DNA from: Natronomonas halophila
GTDB lineage: Archaea > Halobacteriota > Halobacteria > Halobacteriales > Haloarculaceae
Reading direction: 5' to 3'
Assembly (NCBI RefSeq): GCF_013391085.1
Contig: NZ_CP058334.1
Location: forward strand, 1,798,001 to 1,862,000
Length of the DNA stretch: 64,000 nucleotides
Shown here: in pieces, positions 16,104-24,825 of the stretch
Layout: each line of letters begins with the position of its first letter
How positions within the stretch are numbered: the stretch's first letter is position 1
The notes under the pieces: model-generated
Told to the model about the DNA's origin: nothing
What the model saw: only the letters and a program-made list of their open reading frames with translations
Database searches by the model: none
Program-made: the position numbers and the translations under genes

Positions 16104-18290
16104 ATGAACGACACGACTGACGACCGAACGCGGATACTCGTCTGGGGGTTTACCGTCGCCGCCGTCCTCGCCGTCCTCGTCGGCGGGGTCGGATTGCTCG
16201 CGGACCCCGTCGCGGCCCACGGCGAGGACGGAGGGGGTAACGCATCGCAACCGACGCAGTCGCTCTGTGAGTTCCCGAACCCGGAGTGGCGTGAGGCCCA
16301 AACGATTGCGGGGGTGGATATCCAGCAATCCCGGCATTGTCGACCGGACAACCCGAACGCCGTCGCGGCGTCGGTCGCCGGGACGAACAACGTCCCCATG
16401 GACGTCCTGATGCGGACGGGCTATGCCCGGGACGCCGTCGAGAAGTGCTGTGACAGGGACGGCGACGGTGACCCGGACGTCATCCGCATCACCCTCGAAA
16501 TCAACGAACTGAACGGCGGCGCCGTCGAACACCACATCGCGCCGGGCGTCTCGCCGGGCATGTGGGTCTTCTCGCCCAAGACGCGGGGGATGGTCGAGAA
16601 CGGGTCGGCGTCGTCCCGCCTCGTCCGCGCGCCGTCGCCGTCCATCCGTCTCGAGGCGGGCGATACGGTCTACGTGACCGTCGAGAACACCCACTACCAG
16701 CCGCATACGGTCCACTTCCACGGCACCGACCACCCATACGAGAGCAACGGCACGGACGTCGACGGCAACGACGGCGTCCCGCAGACGAGCGAACGACCGA
16801 TCAAACCGGGCGAGAATCGGACGTACAAGTTCACGCCCGGCGAGCCCGGGACGATGTTCTACCACTGCCACGTGGCCCCGGACGTCCACATCCCGATGGG
16901 GCTCTCGGGGATGTTCGTCATCACTGAGAACGCCTCGGACAACCGCGTCCAGACGTTCAACAACGGCGCGGGGAAGGTCCGCCACCCGTCACGGGCGGAA
17001 GGAAACGACACCGCCGGGGTCTACGACCTCCACTATCAGGCGCTGGATAAGAACCTCTCGCGGATTCCGGCGACCCACGACGACCCGCGGCGCGTGGCGA
17101 CGCTGATGAACCGCCGCCACGACGCCACCGACGCGTCGATGGATTACTACCTCCTGAACGGGCGGTCGTTCCCCTACACGCTGCAGGAATCACCCATCGT
17201 CGTCGACCCCGGACGGGAATACCGGCTTCGGGTGCTGAACTCCGGGCCGCGCGACGTGGCCGTCCACACGCACGGACACAAGGCCACCGTCGAGGCCTAC
17301 GACGGCGTCACGCTGAACGAGTCGAACGAAATCCAGCGTGACGTTATCGACGTCGCGCCGGCCCAGCGCGTCGACCTGACGCTCAACACGACTGACGACG
17401 GCCGCAATTCCTACGGCCCCGGCGTCTGGTTCATGCACGACCACCGCGAACCGGGGGTGACGACCGACGGCATCTCGCCGGGTGGCAACATCAACACCAT
17501 CACCTACGCCTCGTATCTCGACGAGCGGACGGAACTCCCGCAAACGGAGACCGACCTCGGCCGCTACTTCAACAGCTCCTACTACGCCGGCGAGGTTCCG
17601 TACTGGAGTAACCTCGACGAGAAACTGGCCGCGGGCAACGCGACGAGTACGGCCACGGCCGGCGCCGTCGACCACTGGGTCGGCGCGAACGAGATGCGGA
17701 TGGAGATGCGAATGGCCGAGGGCGGACTGGTCGTAAACGAGAACGAAAAGGACCCGCCGTACGGCTGCGACGAGATTCGGGGCACGCGCAACGTCACGGT
17801 CGAGGCGGGCGAGCAGTTCGCCGAACCGGGCGAGATGTTCGCCTACAACCGCAGCCAGTGGCAGTTCGACACCTGCACCCGGGTAAACGTCACGCTCGTC
17901 AACACCGACGAGGTGCGACACCAGTGGATGATACACGGGCTGCTCCGGACGAGCTATCCGGGCGGAATGTTCAACATCGAAGCCAACGGCGGGACGTCCG
18001 TCACCGGGACGTTCGTCACCCCCGGCGTCGACACGCGCTTGCAACTCCATTGTTCGGTGCCGTCCCACGACATGTCCGGCATGAACGGGACAGTCGTCGT
18101 CGGCAACCCGTCCAGCGGGAACACGAGCGCCGACGCCGCAACCGCAACCGACGACGCGAACGAGTCGACGGCGACGGCGGCCGTCGGGACGGGGGCGTTA
18201 CTGTCCAGTAGTCCCCCGAGCGTCGCACTCGGGGCCGTCGTCCTCGCCCTTCTCTCCGGTGTGTTGCTGGCGAGACGGCGGTGGAACTGA
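16104..18290 (+). CDS. Large membrane-anchored multicopper oxidase
   Basis: The 728-residue protein has an N-terminal hydrophobic signal/anchor (about 11-33) and a C-terminal helix (about 700-722) ending RRRWN, so it is cell-surface bound. Cupredoxin signatures occur in three places: HTVHFHG (His204, His206) with MFYHCHVAPDVHIPMGLSGM (His254, His256 and a type-1-like Cys/His/Met set); AVHTHGHK and FMHDHREP in the middle; and HQWMIHG with LHCSVPSHDMSGM at the end. The last motif has Ser where the HCH pattern normally has its second His. The many Asn-X-Ser/Thr sites suggest glycosylation. It may oxidise metals, phenolics or act as a NirK-like enzyme; substrate unknown. Confidence 0.85.
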   Translation: MNDTTDDRTRILVWGFTVAAVLAVLVGGVGLLADPVAAHGEDGGGNASQPTQSLCEFPNPEWREAQTIAGVDIQQSRHCRPDNPNAVAASVAGTNNVPMDVLMRTGYARDAVEKCCDRDGDGDPDVIRITLEINELNGGAVEHHIAPGVSPGMWVFSPKTRGMVENGSASSRLVRAPSPSIRLEAGDTVYVTVENTHYQPHTVHFHGTDHPYESNGTDVDGNDGVPQTSERPIKPGENRTYKFTPGEPGTMFYHCHVAPDVHIPMGLSGMFVITENASDNRVQTFNNGAGKVRHPSRAEGNDTAGVYDLHYQALDKNLSRIPATHDDPRRVATLMNRRHDATDASMDYYLLNGRSFPYTLQESPIVVDPGREYRLRVLNSGPRDVAVHTHGHKATVEAYDGVTLNESNEIQRDVIDVAPAQRVDLTLNTTDDGRNSYGPGVWFMHDHREPGVTTDGISPGGNINTITYASYLDERTELPQTETDLGRYFNSSYYAGEVPYWSNLDEKLAAGNATSTATAGAVDHWVGANEMRMEMRMAEGGLVVNENEKDPPYGCDEIRGTRNVTVEAGEQFAEPGEMFAYNRSQWQFDTCTRVNVTLVNTDEVRHQWMIHGLLRTSYPGGMFNIEANGGTSVTGTFVTPGVDTRLQLHCSVPSHDMSGMNGTVVVGNPSSGNTSADAATATDDANESTATAAVGTGALLSSSPPSVALGAVVLALLSGVLLARRRWN

Positions 18291-19313
18291 TTAGACGAGG
18301 CCGACGCCTTCGGCGATGAGTTCGTGGGACCGAAGCGCGTCCTCGTGGCCGTCGTGGACGTGCTGAATCATCATCTCGTCGACGCCGACGCGGTCGGCGA
18401 GTTGGTCTAGCAGGCTCGAAATCGTCTCCGGGCTACCGGAAATCGCTCGCGGCCACTCGTTTTCGTCGAGCGTCGCGGGCGTCGGCTCCGGAACGCCGCC
18501 GAGTTCGTCGATGGCCTCCTCGATTGACGGTCGCGTGCCGACGATGCCGCGTTCCATCCGCTTGTAGGTCGCTTCGGCGACCGCCCGAATCCGTGCGGCC
18601 TCCTCGTCGGTGTCGGCACAGACGGCGTTGACGGCGACCATCCCCTGCGGTTCGTCGATACTCCCGCCAAGTTCCGAGGGCTGGAACGTCTCGCGATACT
18701 TCTCGAAGGCGTGGGTGGCGAACTGCGGCCGGATGAAGGCCGCAAAGCAGAATCGAAGGCCGAGTTCGCCGGCGATGGCCGCACTGGAAGGGCTGGAGCC
18801 GAGCACCCATGGTACCGGCTCGTCGGCGCCGGAGCGGGGAATCTCGATATCACTGTAGGCGTGGTTGTCGGGGTAGTCGTCGTAGAGGTGGTTGATGACG
18901 GCCTCTATCTTCTCGGCGTGGTCCTTGTCGGGGTTCTGGACGTGGCGGTCCGTCCCGAGCGCACGGTCGACCGCGGGCGAGCCGTTCGCGCGCCCGAGGC
19001 CGGCGTCGATGCGGCCCGGTGCGAGCGCGTCTAAGGCGCCGAACTGTTCGGCGACCTTGAAGGGACTGTAGTGGTTGAGCAGAACGGCGCCGGAACCGAG
19101 ACGAATCGAGTCGGTTTCGGCGGCGAGATGGCCGAGCAACACTTCGGGCGTCGTCCCGGCGAGGGTGTCGGCCATGCCGTGGTGTTCGGCGACCCAGAAC
19201 CGTTCGAAGCCGAGGTCTTCGGCCTGCTGGGCGGCTTCGACGGTGTTCGCGTAGGCCTCGGTCGCGGTGCCGTCGTCGGGAACCGGCGAGAGGTCGACAG
19301 CGGAGAGCTTCAT
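18291..19313 (-). CDS. LLM-class flavin-dependent oxidoreductase
   Basis: The 340-residue protein is a luciferase-like TIM-barrel monooxygenase. Signatures include RFWVAEHHGMADTLAGTTPEVLLGHLAAET near residue 40, LGSGAVLLNHYSPFKVAEQF, and GRIDAGLGRANGSPAVDRALG, and PVPWVLGSSPSSA binds the FMN phosphate. It is of the group without F420-specific signatures, probably FMN- or F420-dependent; substrate unknown. Its stop codon abuts the stop of the convergent multicopper oxidase with no gap. Confidence 0.88.
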   Translation of the reverse strand: MKLSAVDLSPVPDDGTATEAYANTVEAAQQAEDLGFERFWVAEHHGMADTLAGTTPEVLLGHLAAETDSIRLGSGAVLLNHYSPFKVAEQFGALDALAPGRIDAGLGRANGSPAVDRALGTDRHVQNPDKDHAEKIEAVINHLYDDYPDNHAYSDIEIPRSGADEPVPWVLGSSPSSAAIAGELGLRFCFAAFIRPQFATHAFEKYRETFQPSELGGSIDEPQGMVAVNAVCADTDEEAARIRAVAEATYKRMERGIVGTRPSIEEAIDELGGVPEPTPATLDENEWPRAISGSPETISSLLDQLADRVGVDEMMIQHVHDGHEDALRSHELIAEGVGLV

Positions 19314-19363
19314 ACCCGGAGTCGGGGACTGCGGGAGATAACGGTTGGGCTATCAGCAGACGC

Positions 19364-21721
19364 TTATCGCTCTTCGGGGCTGATTCGCGAGAGCCGCATC
19401 GCGTTGCCCGTCACGCCGAGGCTCATGCCCATGTCGCCGACAACGACGGCCAGGGCGACGCTGACCAGCCCCAGCGGCACGCCCAGCGCGAGCAGGAACT
19501 TCACGCCGAGGCTCGCCCAGATGTTCTGCCGGATGACGCCGTTGGCGGTGTGCGACAGCGAGTACAGATACGGGAGTTTGCCGATATCGTCGCCCATCAG
19601 CGCGATATCGGCCGTTTCGAGGGCGGTGTCGGTGCCGGCGGCGCCCATCGCGATGCCGACCTCGGCGGTCGCCAGCGCGGGCGCGTCGTTGATGCCGTCG
19701 CCGACCATCGCCACGTCGCCGTACTCCGTCTGTAGTTCCTCGATGGCCTCGACCTTCTCCTCGGGCAGGAGTTCGGCGCGGTACTCGTCGACGCCGACCT
19801 CCTCGGCGATGGCGCGTGCCGTCCCCTCGTTGTCGCCGGTCAACATTACGACGTGTTCGACGCCCAACTCCTGAAGGCGCTCGACGGCGCGCTTCGAAGT
19901 CGGCCGCACCTCGTCGGCGATGGCGATGGCACCCAGCAATTCGGTCTCCGTACCGACGAGGACGACGGTCTTGCCCTCCCGTTCGAGCGCGGCGAGGGTG
20001 CCCTCGTCGAAGGTCGCCCCGGCCGTCGGGTCCTGCTCGGGTTCGGGAACCGCGCCGCCGTCGGTTCGTCGGCCGCGGTCGAGTGCGAAACCGAACTCCT
20101 CGAAGAGCGCCGGCTTGCCGGCGTAGTAGGTCTTGCCGTCCAATTCGCCGCGGATGCCCTTGCCGGTCAGGCTCTCGAAGGCCGCAGGTTCCGGAACGTC
20201 GCCCACGCCCGATTCCTCGGCGCGGTCGAGAATCGCGGTGGCGATGGGGTGTTCACTCCGCCGTTCGAGGCCGGCGGCAGAGCGGAGCAGCGTCGCCTCG
20301 TCGGTTTTGCCGACCGGCACGACGTCGGTGACGGTGAGTTCGCCTTTCGTCAGCGTCCCGGTCTTGTCGAGGGCGATGGCGTCGACCTCGCCCATCGCTT
20401 CGAGGTGGTTGCCGCCCTTGACGAGGACGCCGTTTTTCGCGGCGCTGGTGATGCCCGAGACGACGGAGACGGGCGTCGAGATGACGAACGCGCAGGGACA
20501 GGCGATGACCAACAGCGTGAGGCCGCGGATGAACCACGTCCCCCAGTCGCCGACGAAGGTGATGGCATAGCCGGCCGCGCCGACCGACACCGGGTCGGAA
20601 ATCGCCAGCGGCGGGAGGACGGCGGTCAGAATCGCCAGCACGACGACGGTCGGCGTGTAGTAACCCGCAAAGCGGTCGACGAACTGCTCGGTTTCGGTCT
20701 TCTTCGCCTGTGCGCCCTGAACCATCTCGATGATGTGGGCGAGCGTCGATTCGCCGGCCGTCGAGGTGACCTCGATTTCCAGATACCCGCCCTCGTTGAT
20801 GGTGCCGGCGTACACCTCGTCCTCGACGCTCTTGTCGACGGGGACGCTCTCGCCGGTTATCGGCGACTGGTCGACCGCGCTTTCGCCCTCAAGCACCACG
20901 CCGTCCAGCGGAATCTTGTCGCCGGGGCGGACGACGACAGTCTCGCCGATGTCGACGTCGTCCGCGGGGACGGTCACCTCCTCGCCGTCGCGCCGGACGG
21001 TCGCCTCGTCGGGCGACAGTTCCATCAACTCCCGGAGGGAGTCGCGTGCGCGGTCCATCGCGTAGTCCTCCAGCAGTTCGGCGATGCTGAAGAGGACCGC
21101 CAGCGTCGCCGCCTCGACGAAGTAGCCGATGGCCGTCGCGGCGATGATGGCCGTCCCCATCAGCAGGTCGATATCGAGACTCAGGTTCTTCGCGGAGTAG
21201 TAGCCGCCCCGGACGACCGGGAACCCGCTTGCGATGACGGCGCCGAGAAAGAGCACGTCAGCGAGCGTCAGCGGGATGTCGAGAACGCTCGCCACGACGA
21301 GGTTGCTCCCCGTGAGGACGAACTCGAAGAGGAGGCCGACCGTGACGAAGACGGTGCCGACCCACGTTTTGATGGCACGCGGACTCGTCCAGATTTCGGA
21401 GGGTGGGGCGACGTCGACGCCCTCCGAGGTCTCGTCTATCCCGTCGCCCTCGTCGTCGGTTTCCCGAACCACCTCGTAGCCCGCGTTCTCGATGGCGTCG
21501 ATGACCGCACTTTCGCTCACGCGGTCCGGGTCGTAGGTGACGGCGGCGGTTCCGGTCGTCGGCTGGAGGGTCGCTTCGATGATGCCGTCGACCCGCTGGA
21601 GGCTCTTGTCGACCTTCCGCGCACAGGACGGACAGTCCATCTCGGGGACGGCGAGGCGAGCGGTGAGTTCCCGCCGCCGTCCGTCGTCCGTCCGGTCCGC
21701 GGCGTCTGCATCGTCGGTCAT
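19364..21721 (-). CDS. P1B-type heavy-metal ATPase, probable Zn/Cd exporter
   Basis: The 785-residue protein starts at ATG 21721. An HMA domain (about 20-88) has EMDCPSC (Cys30, Cys33). The transmembrane metal motif is ACPCAFVISTPVS, the phosphorylation site is DKTGTLT, the nucleotide-binding part includes the GERRSEHPIATAIL-type SEHP motif and MLTGDNEGTA, and the hinge is MVGDGINDAPAL. The CPC followed by VISTP and the aspartate in VVGDMGMSLGVTGNAMRL of the last helix are typical of P1B-2 zinc/cadmium/lead exporters (ZntA), not copper pumps. It lies just downstream of the HTH-10 regulator and has a 16-bp palindrome at its promoter. Confidence 0.93.
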   Translation of the reverse strand: MTDDADAADRTDDGRRRELTARLAVPEMDCPSCARKVDKSLQRVDGIIEATLQPTTGTAAVTYDPDRVSESAVIDAIENAGYEVVRETDDEGDGIDETSEGVDVAPPSEIWTSPRAIKTWVGTVFVTVGLLFEFVLTGSNLVVASVLDIPLTLADVLFLGAVIASGFPVVRGGYYSAKNLSLDIDLLMGTAIIAATAIGYFVEAATLAVLFSIAELLEDYAMDRARDSLRELMELSPDEATVRRDGEEVTVPADDVDIGETVVVRPGDKIPLDGVVLEGESAVDQSPITGESVPVDKSVEDEVYAGTINEGGYLEIEVTSTAGESTLAHIIEMVQGAQAKKTETEQFVDRFAGYYTPTVVVLAILTAVLPPLAISDPVSVGAAGYAITFVGDWGTWFIRGLTLLVIACPCAFVISTPVSVVSGITSAAKNGVLVKGGNHLEAMGEVDAIALDKTGTLTKGELTVTDVVPVGKTDEATLLRSAAGLERRSEHPIATAILDRAEESGVGDVPEPAAFESLTGKGIRGELDGKTYYAGKPALFEEFGFALDRGRRTDGGAVPEPEQDPTAGATFDEGTLAALEREGKTVVLVGTETELLGAIAIADEVRPTSKRAVERLQELGVEHVVMLTGDNEGTARAIAEEVGVDEYRAELLPEEKVEAIEELQTEYGDVAMVGDGINDAPALATAEVGIAMGAAGTDTALETADIALMGDDIGKLPYLYSLSHTANGVIRQNIWASLGVKFLLALGVPLGLVSVALAVVVGDMGMSLGVTGNAMRLSRISPEER

Positions 21722-21757
21722 TACCTGACGGTTCGGCCGACACGTCGATAAGCCTTC

Positions 21758-21773
21758 GTTGGAATATTCCAAC
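21758..21773. promoter_or_regulatory. 16-bp perfect palindrome upstream of the P1B ATPase gene
   Basis: GTTGGAATATTCCAAC is fully self-complementary. It lies 37 bp before the ATPase ATG (21721) and directly upstream of a TATA-like CTTAT (read on the minus strand, about 21748-21752) that sits about 28-30 nt before the ATG. Placement next to the BRE/TATA is typical for a transcription-factor site. The HTH-10 regulator ending at 21791 is the obvious candidate to bind it. Confidence 0.65.
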
Positions 21774-21790
21774 TCCCGCCCTCGGCCCCG

Positions 21791-22540
21791 CTACAGCGGC
21801 GTCGACGGTTCCGCGCCGAGCTGCGAGTCCGCGACGTGGCGCTTCGCCAGTTGTTCTTCGGCCCGTCGAAGGCGATAGGTAAGCGTCGACCGCGGCACGC
21901 CCAGATGGTCGGCCAGTTCGCCGACGTCGACCTCCCGGGGTGACTCGTAGTAGCCGTGTTCGACGGCGGCCTGCAGCGCGGCCTCCTGTTCGGGCGAGAG
22001 GTCGTCACTGCGGCCGGCCGCATCGCCCGTCGAGGCCGACGTCTCGGCGGTTCGCAGCATCTCGGTTCGGGCACAGTCGCCGACAGCCGCTTCGAGGTCA
22101 GCGAAGAAGGCGGCGACGTCGCCCTCGCCGGAGTGGATGACGCGCCAGGTGTAGTGGCGGCCCTCGTGACGCGTCTCGAAGAGAACACCGTCGCCGAGGT
22201 GGTCACGGGCGATGTGGGGAACCGACGCGCAGTCGGGCGTCCGCTCCCAGTCGGAGTAGAGTACGAGCGTATCGTCGGTGTGGTCGAGCACGCGCGTGGT
22301 CTGGGTGGCGCCGCAGTCGCCCGTCGCGAGACAGTCCGCGTAGTAGTCGCTGTTCAGGAAGGCATCCTCGATGGCGTCGAGCGCCTCCGGCGTGCCGGTG
22401 GCGTGGTCCACACGCCAGAGGCGCTCGGGGGTCGCATGGAGGGACAGCGAGCGAATCCGGGCGTCCGGGTGCTCCGCTAGCGTGTCGGCCACCCGGTTGC
22501 ACCCCGGTTCGTATTCGAGGGCGAAGACGAGTTCGCGCAT
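21791..22540 (-). CDS. HTH-10 (bat-type) helix-turn-helix regulator, possible metal sensor
   Basis: From ATG 22540 the product has 249 residues. The N-terminal ~165 residues are a ligand-binding region of the kind found in bacterio-opsin activator-like proteins, with cysteines in YYADCLATGDCGATQT, TPDCAS and VGDCART. The C-terminal HTH-10 domain starts at DLSPEQEAALQAAVEHGYYESPREVDVGELADHLGVPRS and ends with RAEEQLAKR. It is 69 bp upstream of the metal ATPase gene, on the same strand. The cysteine cluster and the location suggest a metal-responsive activator of the ATPase; this is inference from context. Confidence 0.85.
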   Translation of the reverse strand: MRELVFALEYEPGCNRVADTLAEHPDARIRSLSLHATPERLWRVDHATGTPEALDAIEDAFLNSDYYADCLATGDCGATQTTRVLDHTDDTLVLYSDWERTPDCASVPHIARDHLGDGVLFETRHEGRHYTWRVIHSGEGDVAAFFADLEAAVGDCARTEMLRTAETSASTGDAAGRSDDLSPEQEAALQAAVEHGYYESPREVDVGELADHLGVPRSTLTYRLRRAEEQLAKRHVADSQLGAEPSTPL

Positions 22541-22638
22541 AGGCTTCCTTGGTGACGAGTGGACAAAACCTGTCGGCTTCATTTATAAGTCGAGCGTGAC
22601 GACTTCCTGACCGCAAACAGGCGACTCTCTAGCCGCAA

Positions 22639-22760
22639 ACAGCCGGAAAGCCCTCGGCCCGGAGACGGTCGCTAAGGAGGATATCCTCGCTCGCGTTGCT
22701 CGCTCGGATAGGGCCTCCTTAGCGACTATATAAACGCCTCCGGGCCTCGCCCTTTCATTC
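22639..22760. repeat. Long hairpin with internal TATA box (left part of palindromic element)
   Basis: GTCGCTAAGGAGG (22668-22680) and CCTCCTTAGCGAC (22714-22726) are a perfect 13-bp inverted repeat; TATCC (22682-22686) and GGATA (22706-22710) continue the stem inside. Outside, GGCCCGGAG at 22657-22665 pairs with CTCCGGGCC at 22738-22746 and GAAAG with CTTTC. A strong TATA sequence CTATATAAA starts at 22725, right at the right arm, and would place a transcription start near 22755-22760 on the plus strand. I recall similar sequences dispersed in other haloarchaeal genomes. Confidence 0.7.
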
Positions 22761-23100
22761 CTCCAGGGACCGCACAACCCTGCCCTTCCCCGGGTCGGAT
22801 GGTCGGCCGTGCGGCCGACCCATCCTCCCGGCCAAGTGTTTATTTATAAATGGCGCGCGCTGGCCGACCGCCGCGAGCAGAACGCGAGCGGCGGTCAGGC
22901 CGGCCAGCGCGCGAGGGACGACCGACTGAGCGCAGCGAAGGAGGGAGTCGGTTGGGGAGGTTCGTGGTGCGGTCGCGGTGCTGTCCTGATGGAATCGAAG
23001 GGCGAAGCCGGGTAGCGCTTGTCTTGGGCGCTCAGCGGGCACTACTCGACCGAAGGGAGAGTATCCCGCTGAGCGACCGCCAGCCGGCTGAGGGCTTCGG
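22755..23100 (+). other. Candidate structured non-coding RNA region upstream of trpS
   Basis: The ~680-bp gap between the HTH-10 gene and trpS has no convincing protein frame but a series of nested palindromes. GGTCGGCC/GGCCGACC at 22801-22808/22813-22820; GCGCGCTGGCC/GGCCAGCGCGC at 22855-22865/22902-22912 enclosing GACCGCCGC/GCGGCGGTC at 22866-22874/22888-22896; ACCGACT/AGTCGGT at 22921-22927/22946-22952; and CGCTCAGCGGG/CCCGCTGAGCG at 23029-23039/23065-23075 enclosing TACTC/GAGTA. A second TATA-like TTTATTTATAAA is at 22839-22850. Either a structured RNA or a mobile-type repeat island would explain this. Strand is given from the TATA at 22725. Confidence 0.5.
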
Positions 23101-23223
23101 GGGTAGTGTGGTCGAGACAGTCGCCACGCTTTCTTTATAATCAGATACACCACAATCAGACTGCTCCACAAGCCCTCTCACGCAAGCGAACGGTTTTTGG
23201 GCGGACCACCCCGACGGATGCGT

Positions 23224-24804
23224 ATGGCAGACGACGAAACCCACGCTGACGAGGGCACCCCTGCCGGGGCGGACCGCGAGGTCCGACCCGACGGCGGGGC
23301 GAAGGGAGCCGACGACGTTGCCCTCGACCCGTGGGGCTCGTCGACGGTCGCCGACTACCGGAAACTCTTCGACCAGTTCGGCATCGAGGAGTTCGACGAT
23401 GTCCTCCCCGAGGTGCCGACGCCCCACTATCTCATGCGTCGGGGCGTCATCTTCGGCCACCGCGATTACCGCCCCGTCGCCGAGGCGATGGTCAACGACG
23501 AGCCGTTCGCCGCGCTGTCGGGCTTCATGCCGACCGGCGACCCCCACATCGGCCACAAACTCGTCTTCGACGAACTCATCTGGCACCAACAGCAGGGCGG
23601 CGACGCCTACGGCCTCATCGCCGACATGGAGGCCCACGCGGCCCGCGACATCCCGTGGGACGAAATCGACGAACACACCGAGAGCTACCTGCTGTCGCTC
23701 ATCGCGCTGGGTTTCGACCCCGAGGAGGGCGAAATCTATCGGCAGTCGACCAACCGCGACGTTCAGGACCTCGCCTTCGAACTCGGAACGCAGGCGAACT
23801 TCTCGGAGTTGGGCGCCATCTACGACTTCGACGGCGAGACCGAGGTCTCCTACATGCAGTCGGTCGTCACCCAGATGGCCGATATCCTCTATCCGCAACT
23901 GGACGAACCCAAGCCGACGGTCATCCCCGTCGGTCCCGACCAAGACCCCCACATGCGGCTCGCTCGGGACCTCGCCGGTCGGATGCGCTACTTCAAGGTA
24001 ACCGAGGCCTACGCGAGTTTCGAACTCGACGACGGGGAACGTGAACTCGTCGGCCGGGCCTACGAGGCGCTCGCGGCGGACGCCGCCGACCCCGAAACCG
24101 ACGTCCGCTGTACCGACGCCGCCGACTGGCTCGAGGACGAATCGCCGGACCACCCGGCGCTGTGGAACACCGTCGAGAAACTCCGCTCGGGCGGCAAGGA
24201 ACCGCTTCGCCCCCGCGTGCGCTTCCTCGACCGTAACGCGACCGAGGACGCCTTCGAGGCGCTCATCGACGCAGTCGACGGCGAAAAGCGCGTCTACGAG
24301 GGCCACATCGACAGTTTCGACCTCGATGCCGAGGCAGCCGAGGAACTCGCCCGACAGGTCGAGGTCGACCACGGGGGCTACGGCTTCCTGCCGCCGTCCT
24401 CGATTTATCACCGCTTCATGACCGGCCTCACCGGGGGCAAGATGTCCTCCTCGGAGCCGGCCAGCCACATCAGCCTGCTCGACGACCCCGAGGGCGGCTA
24501 CGACAAGGTCAAAGCAGCGACGACCGGCGGCCGCGAGACGGCCGAAAAGCAGCGCGAGTTGGGCGGAAAAGCCGACGAGTGTCCGGTCTACGAACTCTAC
24601 GCGTACCTGCTGGCGAACGACGACGACGATTTCGCCGCCGAGGTCTACGAGGAGTGTGTCACCGGCGAGCGGCTCTGTGGCGGCTGCAAGGAGCAGGCCG
24701 CCGAGTTGATGAAGGAGTTTCTGGCGGAACACCAGGAAAAGCGGGAGGAGGCACGTGAACTGCTGGAAGCGGCCGATATCGAACTCGACAGCCCGCGGAA
24801 GTAA
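23224..24804 (+). CDS. trpS: Tryptophanyl-tRNA synthetase
   Basis: From ATG 23224 the product has 526 residues (ATG 23218 is an equally possible start, adding two residues). The class I signatures are present: GDPHIGHK as the HIGH motif and GGKMSSSEPASH as the KMSKS loop, with the archaeal/eukaryotic TrpRS context VIPVGPDQDPHMRLARDLAGRM. A halophile-typical acidic N-terminal extension and a large acidic insertion (about residues 260-400) make it longer than the ~370-residue archaeal average. CxxC in ERLCGGCKEQA near the C-terminus may bind zinc. TTTATAAT at 23134-23141 is a possible TATA box, giving a leader of about 60 nt. Confidence 0.96.
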   Translation: MADDETHADEGTPAGADREVRPDGGAKGADDVALDPWGSSTVADYRKLFDQFGIEEFDDVLPEVPTPHYLMRRGVIFGHRDYRPVAEAMVNDEPFAALSGFMPTGDPHIGHKLVFDELIWHQQQGGDAYGLIADMEAHAARDIPWDEIDEHTESYLLSLIALGFDPEEGEIYRQSTNRDVQDLAFELGTQANFSELGAIYDFDGETEVSYMQSVVTQMADILYPQLDEPKPTVIPVGPDQDPHMRLARDLAGRMRYFKVTEAYASFELDDGERELVGRAYEALAADAADPETDVRCTDAADWLEDESPDHPALWNTVEKLRSGGKEPLRPRVRFLDRNATEDAFEALIDAVDGEKRVYEGHIDSFDLDAEAAEELARQVEVDHGGYGFLPPSSIYHRFMTGLTGGKMSSSEPASHISLLDDPEGGYDKVKAATTGGRETAEKQRELGGKADECPVYELYAYLLANDDDDFAAEVYEECVTGERLCGGCKEQAAELMKEFLAEHQEKREEARELLEAADIELDSPRK

Positions 24805-24825
24805 GCGTCAGGGGGACTACGACCG

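Noticed and set aside
15258-16985. 575-codon minus-strand open frame
   Set aside because: It is antisense to the Tat lipoprotein and the multicopper oxidase, whose motifs are unmistakable; the opposite frame is arginine- and valine-rich with no motif.
19853-21751. 632-codon plus-strand open frame opposite the P1B ATPase
   Set aside because: Shadow of a high-GC gene: the minus strand has a complete set of P-type ATPase motifs and the plus frame has none.
22583-23171. Several short frames in the trpS upstream gap
   Set aside because: They run through nested palindromes, are rich in Arg/Gly/Pro from repeat sequence, and both strands are open; better explained as non-coding.
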